A stretch of DNA of 64,000 nucleotides from Pareuzebyella sediminis (lineage in GTDB: Bacteria > Bacteroidota > Bacteroidia > Flavobacteriales > Flavobacteriaceae). Of this stretch, positions 8,577 through 15,039 are shown piece after piece. Position 1 is the first letter of the stretch. Every line of letters begins with the position of its first letter. Where the stretch lies: positions 1 to 64,000 of the forward strand of contig NZ_VTZS01000003.1 of NCBI RefSeq assembly GCF_008367235.1, read 5' to 3'. The position numbers and the translations under genes are program-made. The notes beneath the pieces were generated by a model that was not told where the DNA came from, ran no database searches, and saw only the letters and a list, made by a program, of their open reading frames with translations.

Positions 8577-9128
8577 ATGAAATACACATTACTCAAGGAG
8601 TTAATAAAGTATGCTGAAGAATATCAAGAAGGAAACTCTTCGAACAAAATCGAGGATTTCACAATTTGGCTTAACAACAAATTATTTACGAGTCAGAATA
8701 ATGGAAGCCATTCGACACACGATGAATTGCTAATAGCTTTTAAATTGATGCATTTGAATAAAGCATTGAAAAAACAAACTAAGAGCGTTTTGTCAGAGTC
8801 CAATGTTTCTTCTATTGATGAGTACAGCTTTCTTTTGCATTTGGATTATCAAGAAAGCTTCAGAAAAATGGAATTAGTGGAAATACATAACCTTGAAGCA
8901 CCAACAGGAATAGAAATTATTAAAAGACTTATAAAGAATAAGTTTTTAGAAGAGTTTCCAGACGAAGAAGATAAAAGAGCAAAAAGGATCAAGATAACAA
9001 AAAATGGAATTAAAGAACTGCGCTTAATTAAACCAAAGATTGATTTGATTTTTACTAGATTCACAGAACCTTTAAATCTTAATGAAAAAGTTAAGATCAG
9101 TGGAATTTTAGACAAATTGATAAGATGA
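8577..9128 (+). CDS. MarR-like winged-helix transcriptional regulator
   Basis: A 183-residue cytosolic protein. The central part (about 70-155) has a winged-helix look typical of MarR-type regulators: a helix-turn-helix with an EAPTGIEIIKRLIKNKFLEEF recognition region and a wing rich in basic residues (DKRAKRIKITKNGIKEL). The N-terminal 60 residues form helices that could dimerise. It is divergent from the ABM lipoprotein gene and separated by a palindromic site, so local autoregulation is the most likely job. It is unusual for a cassette to carry its own regulator. It ends 13 bases before the closing box. Confidence 0.72.
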   Translation: MKYTLLKELIKYAEEYQEGNSSNKIEDFTIWLNNKLFTSQNNGSHSTHDELLIAFKLMHLNKALKKQTKSVLSESNVSSIDEYSFLLHLDYQESFRKMELVEIHNLEAPTGIEIIKRLIKNKFLEEFPDEEDKRAKRIKITKNGIKELRLIKPKIDLIFTRFTEPLNLNEKVKISGILDKLIR

Positions 9129-9141
9129 ATTAGTAATAACG

Positions 9142-9212
9142 AGGCACAACAAAAGATATACGGCATAGCTTCCTGTCGTCAGCTACGACCGCATATACAA
9201 ACCGTTGGCAAC
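9142..9212. repeat. attC-like site 7 (short form)
   Basis: The left box AGGCACAAC (9142-9150) is the exact reverse complement of GTTGTGCCT at 7996. The right box GTTGGCAAC (9204-9212) opens the next cassette. At 71 bp it is one of the two shortest sites of the array; the middle (gatatacggcatagc...gctacgaccgcatatac) still shows paired arms. Confidence 0.82.
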
Positions 9213-9231
9213 AAGCTGAAAAAAGAATATA

Positions 9232-9606
9232 ATGAAAAAAAAGAAACCTGAAAATGTAGAAGAATATATAGAGCAATTACCTCAAATTGCTCAAGCGAAA
9301 ATAAAAGAATTGCGAGCGATTTTAAAAAGTCTTGCGCCAGATGCAAAAGAAGGGTTAAAATGGGGAAAGCCAGTGTTTGAATCGAAAACTATACTTTTTG
9401 CATACTCTGCCCATAAATCTCATTTGAGTTTTATTCCGACAGGTCCAGCTTTGAAACCTTTTGAGAAAGAACTTACCGGATTCGAAACGAAAAAAGATTC
9501 GGTTCAATTCTTATTTGAGAACCCAATACCTGAAAACCTAATCCGAAAAATTGCCGAATACAGAAAAAAAGAAGTTGAAGAAAAAGGTGCTAAATGGTAT
9601 TATTGA
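9232..9606 (+). CDS. DUF1801 (YdhG-like) protein
   Basis: A 124-residue cytosolic protein matching DUF1801: an N-terminal helix pair with VEEYIEQLPQIAQAKIKELR, a central LKWGKPVFES strand, an AYSAHKSHLSFIPTGPAL segment, and a C-terminal basic helix IRKIAEYRKKEVEEKG. Some relatives are described as iron chaperones or as small fold-switching domains; no reaction is assigned. It is the only gene of cassette 8, with 20 bases before and 9 bases after it. A second, unrelated DUF1801 gene is found at 34,792 outside the array. Confidence 0.82.
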   Translation: MKKKKPENVEEYIEQLPQIAQAKIKELRAILKSLAPDAKEGLKWGKPVFESKTILFAYSAHKSHLSFIPTGPALKPFEKELTGFETKKDSVQFLFENPIPENLIRKIAEYRKKEVEEKGAKWYY

Positions 9607-9614
9607 AAAAGCCA

Positions 9615-9752
9615 GTTGCCAACACCGTGTAAAAATAATTGCTTGGTTCTAGCCTACTCGGAAAATCCATAGGATTTTCTTCTGGTTCATTCCATTTTTA
9701 ATAAGTTAGTTGCTTGCACACGTAACTTTCCTTATATATTACCGTTGTGCTT
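9615..9752. repeat. attC-like site 8
   Basis: The left box GTTGCCAAC (9615-9623) is the exact reverse complement of GTTGGCAAC at 9204. The right box GTTGTGCTT (9744-9752) opens cassette 9. The 48 bases from 9621 to 9668 are identical to 10545-10592 in site 9. Confidence 0.85.
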
Positions 9753-9774
9753 CATTATGACCAACCAATAACCA

Positions 9775-10530
9775 ATGATAAAATTCTTTAGAAAAATTAG
9801 ACAAAACTTGCTTTCAGAAGGAAAAACTGGAAAGTATTTCAAATACGCTATTGGAGAAATTGTGCTTGTCGTAATTGGAATTCTTATTGCATTGCAGATT
9901 AACAATTGGAATGAAAATGTAAAAAAACTGCAACAAGAAAAAATTTACTATTGTAAGATTAAGGAGGATTTAGAATCTGATAAAATCAATATTAAAAGGA
10001 GTCTTGAATCACTAAACGAAAGAATTTCCTCTGCGAAAAGAGCTTTAAATAATCTGTATGATGGTGCAAATAAGTCTGTTATTTTGGAAGACTATCTGTC
10101 AGCAATTAGGTCCATTAAATTTTTACCGAGTAAACTTGCTATTCAGGATATCGTTTCGTCAGGAAAACTTGAAAACTTTAAAAATGCTAATTTAAAAGAC
10201 GCCATAATACAGCATTATACTGATTTAGATGGCGCTTTGAATAGAATTGTTGCAAATAATAAAGATATAGGTAAATATATTTATGAATATAATTTATCTG
10301 ATTTTGGAATTCATCAATTATCACTTTATGAAAATGACTTTGGTATAGAACTATTAGAAAAAATGCCAAATGTTGATTGGAATAATGACAAAAACAACTT
10401 GATCTACAAGCAATTTCAAGACCATATGTCAATATCTATTATTGTCAGTGCCAGAGAAAAACAAATACTTAATCAAGTCCTATCAAGTGCTGAAAACTTA
10501 ATTTCAGAACTTGAATACTTTTGTAAATAA
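9775..10530 (+). CDS. DUF6090 family membrane protein
   Basis: A 251-residue protein. The N-terminus is a short basic stretch MIKFFRKIRQNLL, then one transmembrane helix (residues about 24-43, IGEIVLVVIGILIALQINNW), then a long helical soluble region with charged heptads. This arrangement is diagnostic for DUF6090, a family very abundant in Flavobacteriia and almost always found in accessory positions; its function is unknown. It is the only gene of cassette 9, with 31 bases between the opening box and the ATG. A cut-off copy of the same start is at 3350. Confidence 0.85.
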   Translation: MIKFFRKIRQNLLSEGKTGKYFKYAIGEIVLVVIGILIALQINNWNENVKKLQQEKIYYCKIKEDLESDKINIKRSLESLNERISSAKRALNNLYDGANKSVILEDYLSAIRSIKFLPSKLAIQDIVSSGKLENFKNANLKDAIIQHYTDLDGALNRIVANNKDIGKYIYEYNLSDFGIHQLSLYENDFGIELLEKMPNVDWNNDKNNLIYKQFQDHMSISIIVSAREKQILNQVLSSAENLISELEYFCK

Positions 10531-10538
10531 AATAACGA

Positions 10539-10703
10539 AAGCACAACACCGTGTAAAAATAATTGCTTGGTTCTAGCCTACTCGGAAAATCCTCGCAGAT
10601 TTTCAGTTTGGTGTGTACTTGCAAAGTTAAGTTGCTCTGCCTTCCTCTCGCTATGCTCGTCGGAGGCACTACGCAACTACTCTTAGCTGAGACCGTTGTG
10701 TTT
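10539..10703. repeat. attC-like site 9
   Basis: The left box AAGCACAAC (10539-10547) is the exact reverse complement of GTTGTGCTT at 9744. The right box GTTGTGTTT (10695-10703) opens cassette 10. The first half is identical to site 8 for 48 bases, then diverges completely, so halves of these sites seem to evolve or exchange separately. Confidence 0.84.
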
Positions 10704-10711
10704 AATTAGAA

Positions 10712-11305
10712 ATGAAAGGAAAAATTAAAGCAAATACCGTTGATAGATACCTACTTCCAATCCGTTTACAGATAGTTGAACTTATAAAGCCTAACTCAAC
10801 TGTATTAGAATTTGGCTGTGGAAATGGAGACTTACTTTTCAAACTTTCAAACAAAATAATTTCGGGAGTTGGCATAGATAATTCGAAAAAATTAATAGCC
10901 TATGCTAATGCCAGAATAGGAAGAGAGCAAGTTATAAATCTTGAATTCAAATTGATTGACATATTAAAGGATACGTTTCTAGAAACCGAAAAAGACTATT
11001 TTATTGCAAGCCTTTTATTCCATATTCTACCATGGGAAAATTCAGTTGAATTAATAGAGAAAATGAGTTCTAATGCAAAGACAACAGTTATTTGTGGGTT
11101 CAGTAAACCAGAAAACTTCAAGCAGAAATTGTTGCTATGGCTCGACCAAAGATTTACTAAACATTACCGTAATTTTCAAGAATATGAAGAAAATGGATTC
11201 ACAGAAGGGTTGCTGAATTCAATTCAGGACATAGAATATAGTACAATTGACACATTTGATCCGGTAATTAAAATCTATAAAATAACTAAACACAAAAATG
11301 TATAA
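10712..11305 (+). CDS. class I SAM-dependent methyltransferase
   Basis: A 197-residue cytosolic enzyme. Motif I, VLEFGCGNGDLL, lies at residues about 32-43 and binds S-adenosylmethionine; the acidic residue of motif II (GVGIDNSKKLI) follows at about 57. The DYFIASLLFHIL segment corresponds to motif IV/post-IV. The substrate cannot be predicted, and no DNA-methylase catalytic motif (NPPY/DPPY) is present, so a small molecule or protein is more likely. It is the only gene of cassette 10, starting 8 bases after the opening box. Its stop codon lies at the degenerate closing box of site 10. Confidence 0.82.
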   Translation: MKGKIKANTVDRYLLPIRLQIVELIKPNSTVLEFGCGNGDLLFKLSNKIISGVGIDNSKKLIAYANARIGREQVINLEFKLIDILKDTFLETEKDYFIASLLFHILPWENSVELIEKMSSNAKTTVICGFSKPENFKQKLLLWLDQRFTKHYRNFQEYEENGFTEGLLNSIQDIEYSTIDTFDPVIKIYKITKHKNV

Positions 11306-11420
11306 AACAATATCCGAGACAGCAGTGAATTCAAGGCCTGTAGCCCTCTTCAAATTTCTTGTAACTTGACAGGAAAGTGCCAGGCAGTCGGCTACTAATC
11401 TTATACTAACCGTTAGGCTT
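11303..11420. repeat. attC-like site 10 (degenerate left box)
   Basis: The right box GTTAGGCTT (11412-11420) is clear and preceded by the usual actaacc. The left box should complement GTTGTGTTT but reads only ATAAAAC at 11302-11308. Internal arms (ggcctgtagccctct...gccaggcagtcggctac) can pair weakly. It is likely the site decayed by mutation. Confidence 0.6.
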
Positions 11421-11453
11421 TATTTACTATTTCTGCGAACAAACTCAGACTGC

Positions 11454-12015
11454 ATGGTAAGACCAGAGTACTTGTACCACTATTATGAATTAGAAAATGG
11501 CCCATTTCGAAATATTACCGAACAGGGAATTGAGAAAGCTTTGGCTATTCAAAGTAACATTTCTCAAGGGTTTAATAGTAAGAGACCACCAAACTACATC
11601 GAACTAAGGTTTAGCCTAGAAGCGAGACTAAAGAAACAGTTTATTTCCAAAGGAGGGAAACCTAATAGAGACGACCCATTTTACTTTATGTTGGGAGAAT
11701 GCGAATGGGCAAAATCTTGGTATGTGAATCCGGGCGTGGTTAAAACCTCTGTCTGCTTTTAAAGCTGAGCACCTAAGTTTTACGTATCCGGATAGTATGG
11801 TCTCTTTTCAGTTTCATGGCGAACCAAAACTTGCTACATATAGAAAAGCTTGTAACGGACAAATCTTTCTTCTAACTGAGATAAATGATCTTATAGATGA
11901 GTATGGAATACCATCGGAGGAAAAATGTCAAACTGAGGAAAGATTTAAGTATGATAAATACATAGAAGCCCAGGTGTGGGATGATTCAATAATAAATGAA
12001 TATAAAACAGCCTAA
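11454..12015 (+). pseudogene. hypothetical protein, frameshifted
   Basis: The reading frame starting at ATG 11454 stops at TAA 11760-11762. The downstream frame (11746-12015, one base shifted) continues the same protein. Removing one A from the AAAA run at 11742-11745 joins them smoothly (VVK-PLSAFKAEHLSFTYPDS), giving about 186 residues. The protein has an N-terminal YLYHYYELENGPF strand and a central FISKGGKPNRDDPFYF...CEWAKSWY segment that I associate with a conserved hypothetical family of unknown function; there is no signal peptide. It is the only gene of cassette 11, and its stop codon is inside the closing box. It may be a true frameshift or an error in a homopolymer. Confidence 0.7.
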
Positions 12016-12077
12016 TATGGCATAAGCGAAATGCCCAGGCGAAGCCTTCGCTAGCGCCTATGCGAGCCGTTACAGGC
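12009..12077. repeat. attC-like site 11 (short form)
   Basis: The left box AGCCTAAT (12009-12016) complements GTTAGGCTT at 11412 except at its last base. The right box GTTACAGGC (12069-12077) opens cassette 12. Between them lies a compact hairpin, ggcataagcg...cgcctatgcg, 69 bp in all. Confidence 0.78.
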
Positions 12078-12115
12078 AATGTAAGAACAACCTTATCTAG
12101 CATCAGAAAAATTAG

Positions 12116-12493
12116 CTAAATAGAACAGTCCCTACAAATTCCTGTTAGAACGCAATTCACACTTTCGACATTGTAACCATTGGGCACTGGAAAATGAACC
12201 GCTTCGGGAAGACATTCTATCGTTTGACAATTAGTGCAACGAAAATGAAAATGGTTATCGGTAAAACTATGTTCATCACATTTCATACAGACCGCAAAAT
12301 ATTGTTTACCATCTTCGGCTACAATTTTATGTACCAATCCGTCTTCACAAAAACGGTTTAATACCCTATAAATAGTAGCCCTGTCAATATCTACATCAAT
12401 TTTTTGTTCAATCGCATCACGGCTCATTGCCTTTCCTGCTGTTACTAATAAATCCAACACTGCTTTTTTTGACGGTGTATTCCTCCGTTTCAT
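12116..12493 (-). CDS. Fur family metal- or peroxide-responsive repressor
   Basis: A 125-residue DNA-binding protein on the minus strand. Residues 1-75 are the winged helix, with the IDRATIYRVLNRFCEDGLVHKI recognition helix pattern of the Fur family. The C-terminal dimerisation half has the structural zinc pair CMKCDEH and a CTNC pair, a second site with HFHF, and a final GICRDC, all expected for Fur/Zur/PerR proteins. It cannot be assigned to iron, zinc or peroxide sensing by sequence alone. The gene is divergent from the RidA-like lipoprotein, and two identically built palindromes fill the space between, one on its own promoter. It therefore very likely represses itself and the genes 12603-14110. 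Confidence 0.85.
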   Translation of the reverse strand: MKRRNTPSKKAVLDLLVTAGKAMSRDAIEQKIDVDIDRATIYRVLNRFCEDGLVHKIVAEDGKQYFAVCMKCDEHSFTDNHFHFRCTNCQTIECLPEAVHFPVPNGYNVESVNCVLTGICRDCSI

Positions 12494-12516
12494 CTATTCT
12501 GTTTTCTTCAACAAAG

Positions 12517-12539
12517 TTAATGCAAATAATTCGCATTAA
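12517..12539. promoter_or_regulatory. Fur-type operator 1, on the repressor's own promoter
   Basis: TTAATGC (12517-12523), nine bases, then GCATTAA (12533-12539): perfect 7-bp arms. On the minus strand the -7 element TAACTTTG (12512-12519) overlaps the end of this palindrome, so binding would block transcription of the repressor gene. Confidence 0.72.
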
Positions 12540-12540
12540 T

Positions 12541-12563
12541 TTATTGCAAAGGTGTCGCAATAA
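12541..12563. promoter_or_regulatory. Fur-type operator 2, upstream of the RidA-like gene
   Basis: TTATTGC (12541-12547), nine bases, then GCAATAA (12557-12563): the same 7-9-7 layout as operator 1, one base away. A plus-strand -7 element TACCTTTG lies at 12577-12584, so this site covers the upstream promoter region of the lipoprotein gene. Confidence 0.72.
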
Positions 12564-12602
12564 TGAAAACCTTATTTACCTTTGCCTAAAACATTTAAAA
12601 TT

Positions 12603-13097
12603 ATGAGCGAACACACCCAGTTACCAAACCTAGCTTTTATAGCTACAATATTCTTGTTGCTGTCTTTTACATTGTTCGGTTGCAAACAAGAAACCGAAAA
12701 TTCGGAAAGACCCGAATATTTCTTTCTGCGCCCCGATTTGGAGAAAATGTATGGTTACACCCAAGCTGTAAAAGTTGACAATATTATAAAAGTAGGTGGT
12801 GTAATCAGTATTGATGAAAATGGCAATCCTATTGCAAAAGACGATTATCTGCAACAGATAAAAAACTGTTATGCAAGTTTAGAAAAAATGTTAGAACATT
12901 ATGGTTGCACTTTTGATGATGTTGTACTTGAGAATATTTATACAACAAGTATGGCTGAGCTGCAAAAAAGCGCTTCTTACCGACACGAAATTTATAAAAA
13001 TCATTTTCCCACAGGTAGCTGGATTGGAATTAAAGAGCTTGGGTTACCCGAGATGATGATTGAGATAGAACTAGAAGCATTAATTCCGGAAAAATAA
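12603..13097 (+). CDS. RidA/YjgF-like lipoprotein
   Basis: A 164-residue protein. The start is ATG 12603, because it gives a clear signal peptide ending in LFGC (about residue 27), a lipobox; the earlier TTG at 12582 lies within the promoter. Residues about 40-162 match RidA/YjgF: YTQAVKVDNIIKVGG, a QQIKNCYASLEKMLEHYG helix, a VVLENIYTTSM strand and a LGLPEMMIEIELEALI end. Typical RidA enzymes are cytosolic and keep an Arg that binds the imine carboxylate, in a PARS-like loop; here that place reads HFPTGSWIGI and no Arg is seen. It is probably not an ordinary imine deaminase. It is probably in one transcript with the oxidoreductase 107 bases on. Confidence 0.78.
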   Translation: MSEHTQLPNLAFIATIFLLLSFTLFGCKQETENSERPEYFFLRPDLEKMYGYTQAVKVDNIIKVGGVISIDENGNPIAKDDYLQQIKNCYASLEKMLEHYGCTFDDVVLENIYTTSMAELQKSASYRHEIYKNHFPTGSWIGIKELGLPEMMIEIELEALIPEK

Positions 13098-13204
13098 GCA
13101 AACTTAACGGTGACAAGACGGGAAATGATTAAACAAGGGAGACTTGCATTAATTACATTGGTCATACCCTACCCATTTTGACAGCATTTGTAAAATTCAA
13201 TAGT

Positions 13205-14110
13205 ATGACAGACAAAAAAGAATTTGATGTGATTATCATAGGTGGAAGCTATGCAGGGCTTTCATCTGCAATGGCTTTAGGACGTTCAATAAGAAGTGTC
13301 CTTATTATTGACAGTGGATTGCCTTGCAACCGACAAACACCACATTCTCATAATTTCATCACACAAGACGGAGTAAAACCAAGTGAAATAGCGGAAAAAG
13401 CCAAGACACAAGTTTTAACATACGATACCGTTAAAATGTTAAATGGCCTAGCTGTTAGTGGGCAGAGAACCAAAAACGGCTTTATAATCAACACGCAATC
13501 AGGTGAAGAATTCGAAGCGAAAAAACTCATTTTTGCAACAGGAATAAGGGATATAATGCCAGACATCAAAGGCTTTTCAGAATGTTGGGGGATTTCTGTA
13601 ATTCATTGTCCGTATTGCCACGGTTATGAATTTAGAACTTTGAAAACAGGAATTTTATCAAATGGAGAAGATGCATTTCACGTAACATCATTGGTCAATA
13701 ATTTAACGAACGATATTACCATTTTAAGTACAGGGAAAGCAGATTTTACTAGCGAACAACTAACAAAACTCGATAAACATAACATCCTGATTATAGCTGA
13801 CGAAATTTTAGAAATTGAACACGAAAGTGGGTATATCAAGAATGTGATTTTTAATAACGGCACTCAAATGAAATTTGATGTGATGTATGCCGCAATTCCA
13901 TTCAAACAGCACTCGGACATCCCAGAAACTTTAGGTTGCGAACTGACTGAGCAAGGTTATATCAAAGTGGATAATTTTCAAGAAACAAATATAGAAGGTG
14001 TTTTTGCTTGTGGAGATAACTCAGGAATGCGTTCTATTGCCAACGCTGTTTATACAGGTGGCATGACGGGAGCAATAGTAAATAAGCAATTAACAGACGA
14101 ACAGTTTTGA
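13205..14110 (+). CDS. thioredoxin reductase-like NAD(P)/FAD oxidoreductase
   Basis: A 301-residue cytosolic flavoprotein. The FAD-binding motif IIIGGSYAGLSSAMALGR lies at residues 12-29. The redox pair CPYC (Cys135, Cys138) sits in HCPYCHGYE, and the second FAD contact is GVFACGDN near residue 268. The pyridine-nucleotide motif is degenerate (GILSNGEDAFHV), as in several thioredoxin-reductase-like proteins whose partner is not thioredoxin. ATG 13205 is chosen over the TTG at 13178. It follows the RidA-like gene in the Fur-controlled cassette 12, suggesting a stress or metal-responsive redox job. The closing attC-like box is 30 bases downstream. Confidence 0.85.
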   Translation: MTDKKEFDVIIIGGSYAGLSSAMALGRSIRSVLIIDSGLPCNRQTPHSHNFITQDGVKPSEIAEKAKTQVLTYDTVKMLNGLAVSGQRTKNGFIINTQSGEEFEAKKLIFATGIRDIMPDIKGFSECWGISVIHCPYCHGYEFRTLKTGILSNGEDAFHVTSLVNNLTNDITILSTGKADFTSEQLTKLDKHNILIIADEILEIEHESGYIKNVIFNNGTQMKFDVMYAAIPFKQHSDIPETLGCELTEQGYIKVDNFQETNIEGVFACGDNSGMRSIANAVYTGGMTGAIVNKQLTDEQF

Positions 14111-14140
14111 AAATGCAATTGAATCAATGAGAAAAACACT

Positions 14141-14275
14141 GCCTGTAACATTGTATAAGCGCAATGCGGACGAAAGTGCTAAATTTGAGTATTTTGGCAG
14201 CTACAAAAGTTTGGTTTTGGGGCACAGTAATTTGCTCTGAAATCCCGAACTACGCTTATACCAAGCGTTTAGGAC
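14141..14275. repeat. attC-like site 12 (right-most clear site)
   Basis: The left box GCCTGTAAC (14141-14149) is the exact reverse complement of GTTACAGGC at 12069, 2.1 kb away across three genes. The right box is GTTTAGGAC (14267-14275). Inner arms ttgtataagcgcaatgcggac and gaactacgcttatacc can pair. Confidence 0.82.
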
Positions 14276-14643
14276 ACATTCAGCTAAAGCTCACTTTTGT
14301 CGTTACGTGCTCCGCACTCCCTCCCCAAAAGAAATGTGTTAGAATGACCTGCTAAACCAAATTGCAGGGTAAGCACTGCCACAACCAGCTTTCTGCTGTC
14401 CGCTCAAGCGGCCAACGTGCCATAGCACAAAGCTAAAAGCAAATTGGTATGGCAATTTATACTCCCAATACCACAAAATCCCAGACAGTTACGGTGCTGC
14501 GCCGCAGCTGGAGAAAGATATATCGAATCGTATATGAAAACGAATATCCAATTCATATTACCGGTTTTTGTTATATTTCCATATAAATAACCGAACTACT
14601 TTTTACTGGTCATTACCAACAAGTATAATAGAGCAAGATAATA
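14276..14643. other. non-coding tail after the cassette array
   Basis: No gene is supported here. The stretch contains scattered half-sites (GTGTTAG at about 14336, GTTACGGTGC at about 14489) that look like worn attC-like boxes, but I could not pair them with a partner. Confidence 0.4.
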
Positions 14644-15039
14644 ATGAAAAAGATTGAAGTCGTTGCAGGCGTAATATTTTGGGAAGATCTGGTTTTATGT
14701 GTTCAAAGGCCAAAAAATAAGCTCCATTACATATCGGAGAAATTTGAATTTCCCGGAGGGAAAATTGAAGAAGGCGAAACCAAAGAAGAAGCTTTGCATC
14801 GCGAGTTATTGGAGGAATTGAATCTTTCAACAAAGATCAAATCCTTCTTTTTTACCGTTGTTCACGAATACCCAGATTTTGAACTAACGATGCATAGCTT
14901 TATGTGTGAAGCCGATTCGAAAGAACTCACACTTCATGAACACATAGATCAAAAATGGTTGAAAATTAACGAGCTCACCGCACTCGATTGGGCAGCAGCT
15001 GACATTCCAATTGTCGATAAACTGGTTTCGAATGGATGA
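14644..15039 (+). CDS. Nudix hydrolase, MutT-like
   Basis: A 131-residue cytosolic pyrophosphohydrolase. The Nudix box GxxxxxExxxxxxxREUxEExxU is complete at residues about 39-61, within FPGGKIEEGETKEEALHRELLEEL. Such enzymes remove oxidised or unusual nucleoside triphosphates. The gene overlaps the next by 8 bases (ATG 15032 against stop 15039), so the two are translationally coupled. A small Nudix protein coupled to a helicase-nuclease suggests it acts in the same process, for example on modified phage nucleotides or a nucleotide signal, rather than as general housekeeping MutT. This is inference from position. The start ATG at 14644 fits the family's usual length. Confidence 0.87.
   Translation: MKKIEVVAGVIFWEDLVLCVQRPKNKLHYISEKFEFPGGKIEEGETKEEALHRELLEELNLSTKIKSFFFTVVHEYPDFELTMHSFMCEADSKELTLHEHIDQKWLKINELTALDWAAADIPIVDKLVSNG

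Larger units (their letters stand above)
90..14275. mobile_element. integron-like gene cassette array without integrase in view
   Basis: Thirteen palindromic spacers split this stretch into about twelve cassettes of 0.5-2.5 kb. The defining observation is terminal complementarity inside each cassette: the GTT box that opens a cassette is the reverse complement of the AAC box that closes it, nine of nine bases for the cassettes opening at 274, 902, 1567, 5853, 7996, 9204, 9744 and 12069, while neighbouring cassettes have different boxes. In integrons this follows from the circular cassette being cut between G and TT of its attC site. Genes are mostly on the plus strand with little space around them. 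Two cassettes carry minus-strand genes with their own promoters. No integron integrase gene lies in the window. Established: attC architecture of integrons. Inferred: mobility of these units. Confidence 0.8.

Noticed and set aside
14164-14355. Small 63-residue frame
   Set aside because: It covers the attC-like site 12 and its tail and has no protein-like features.
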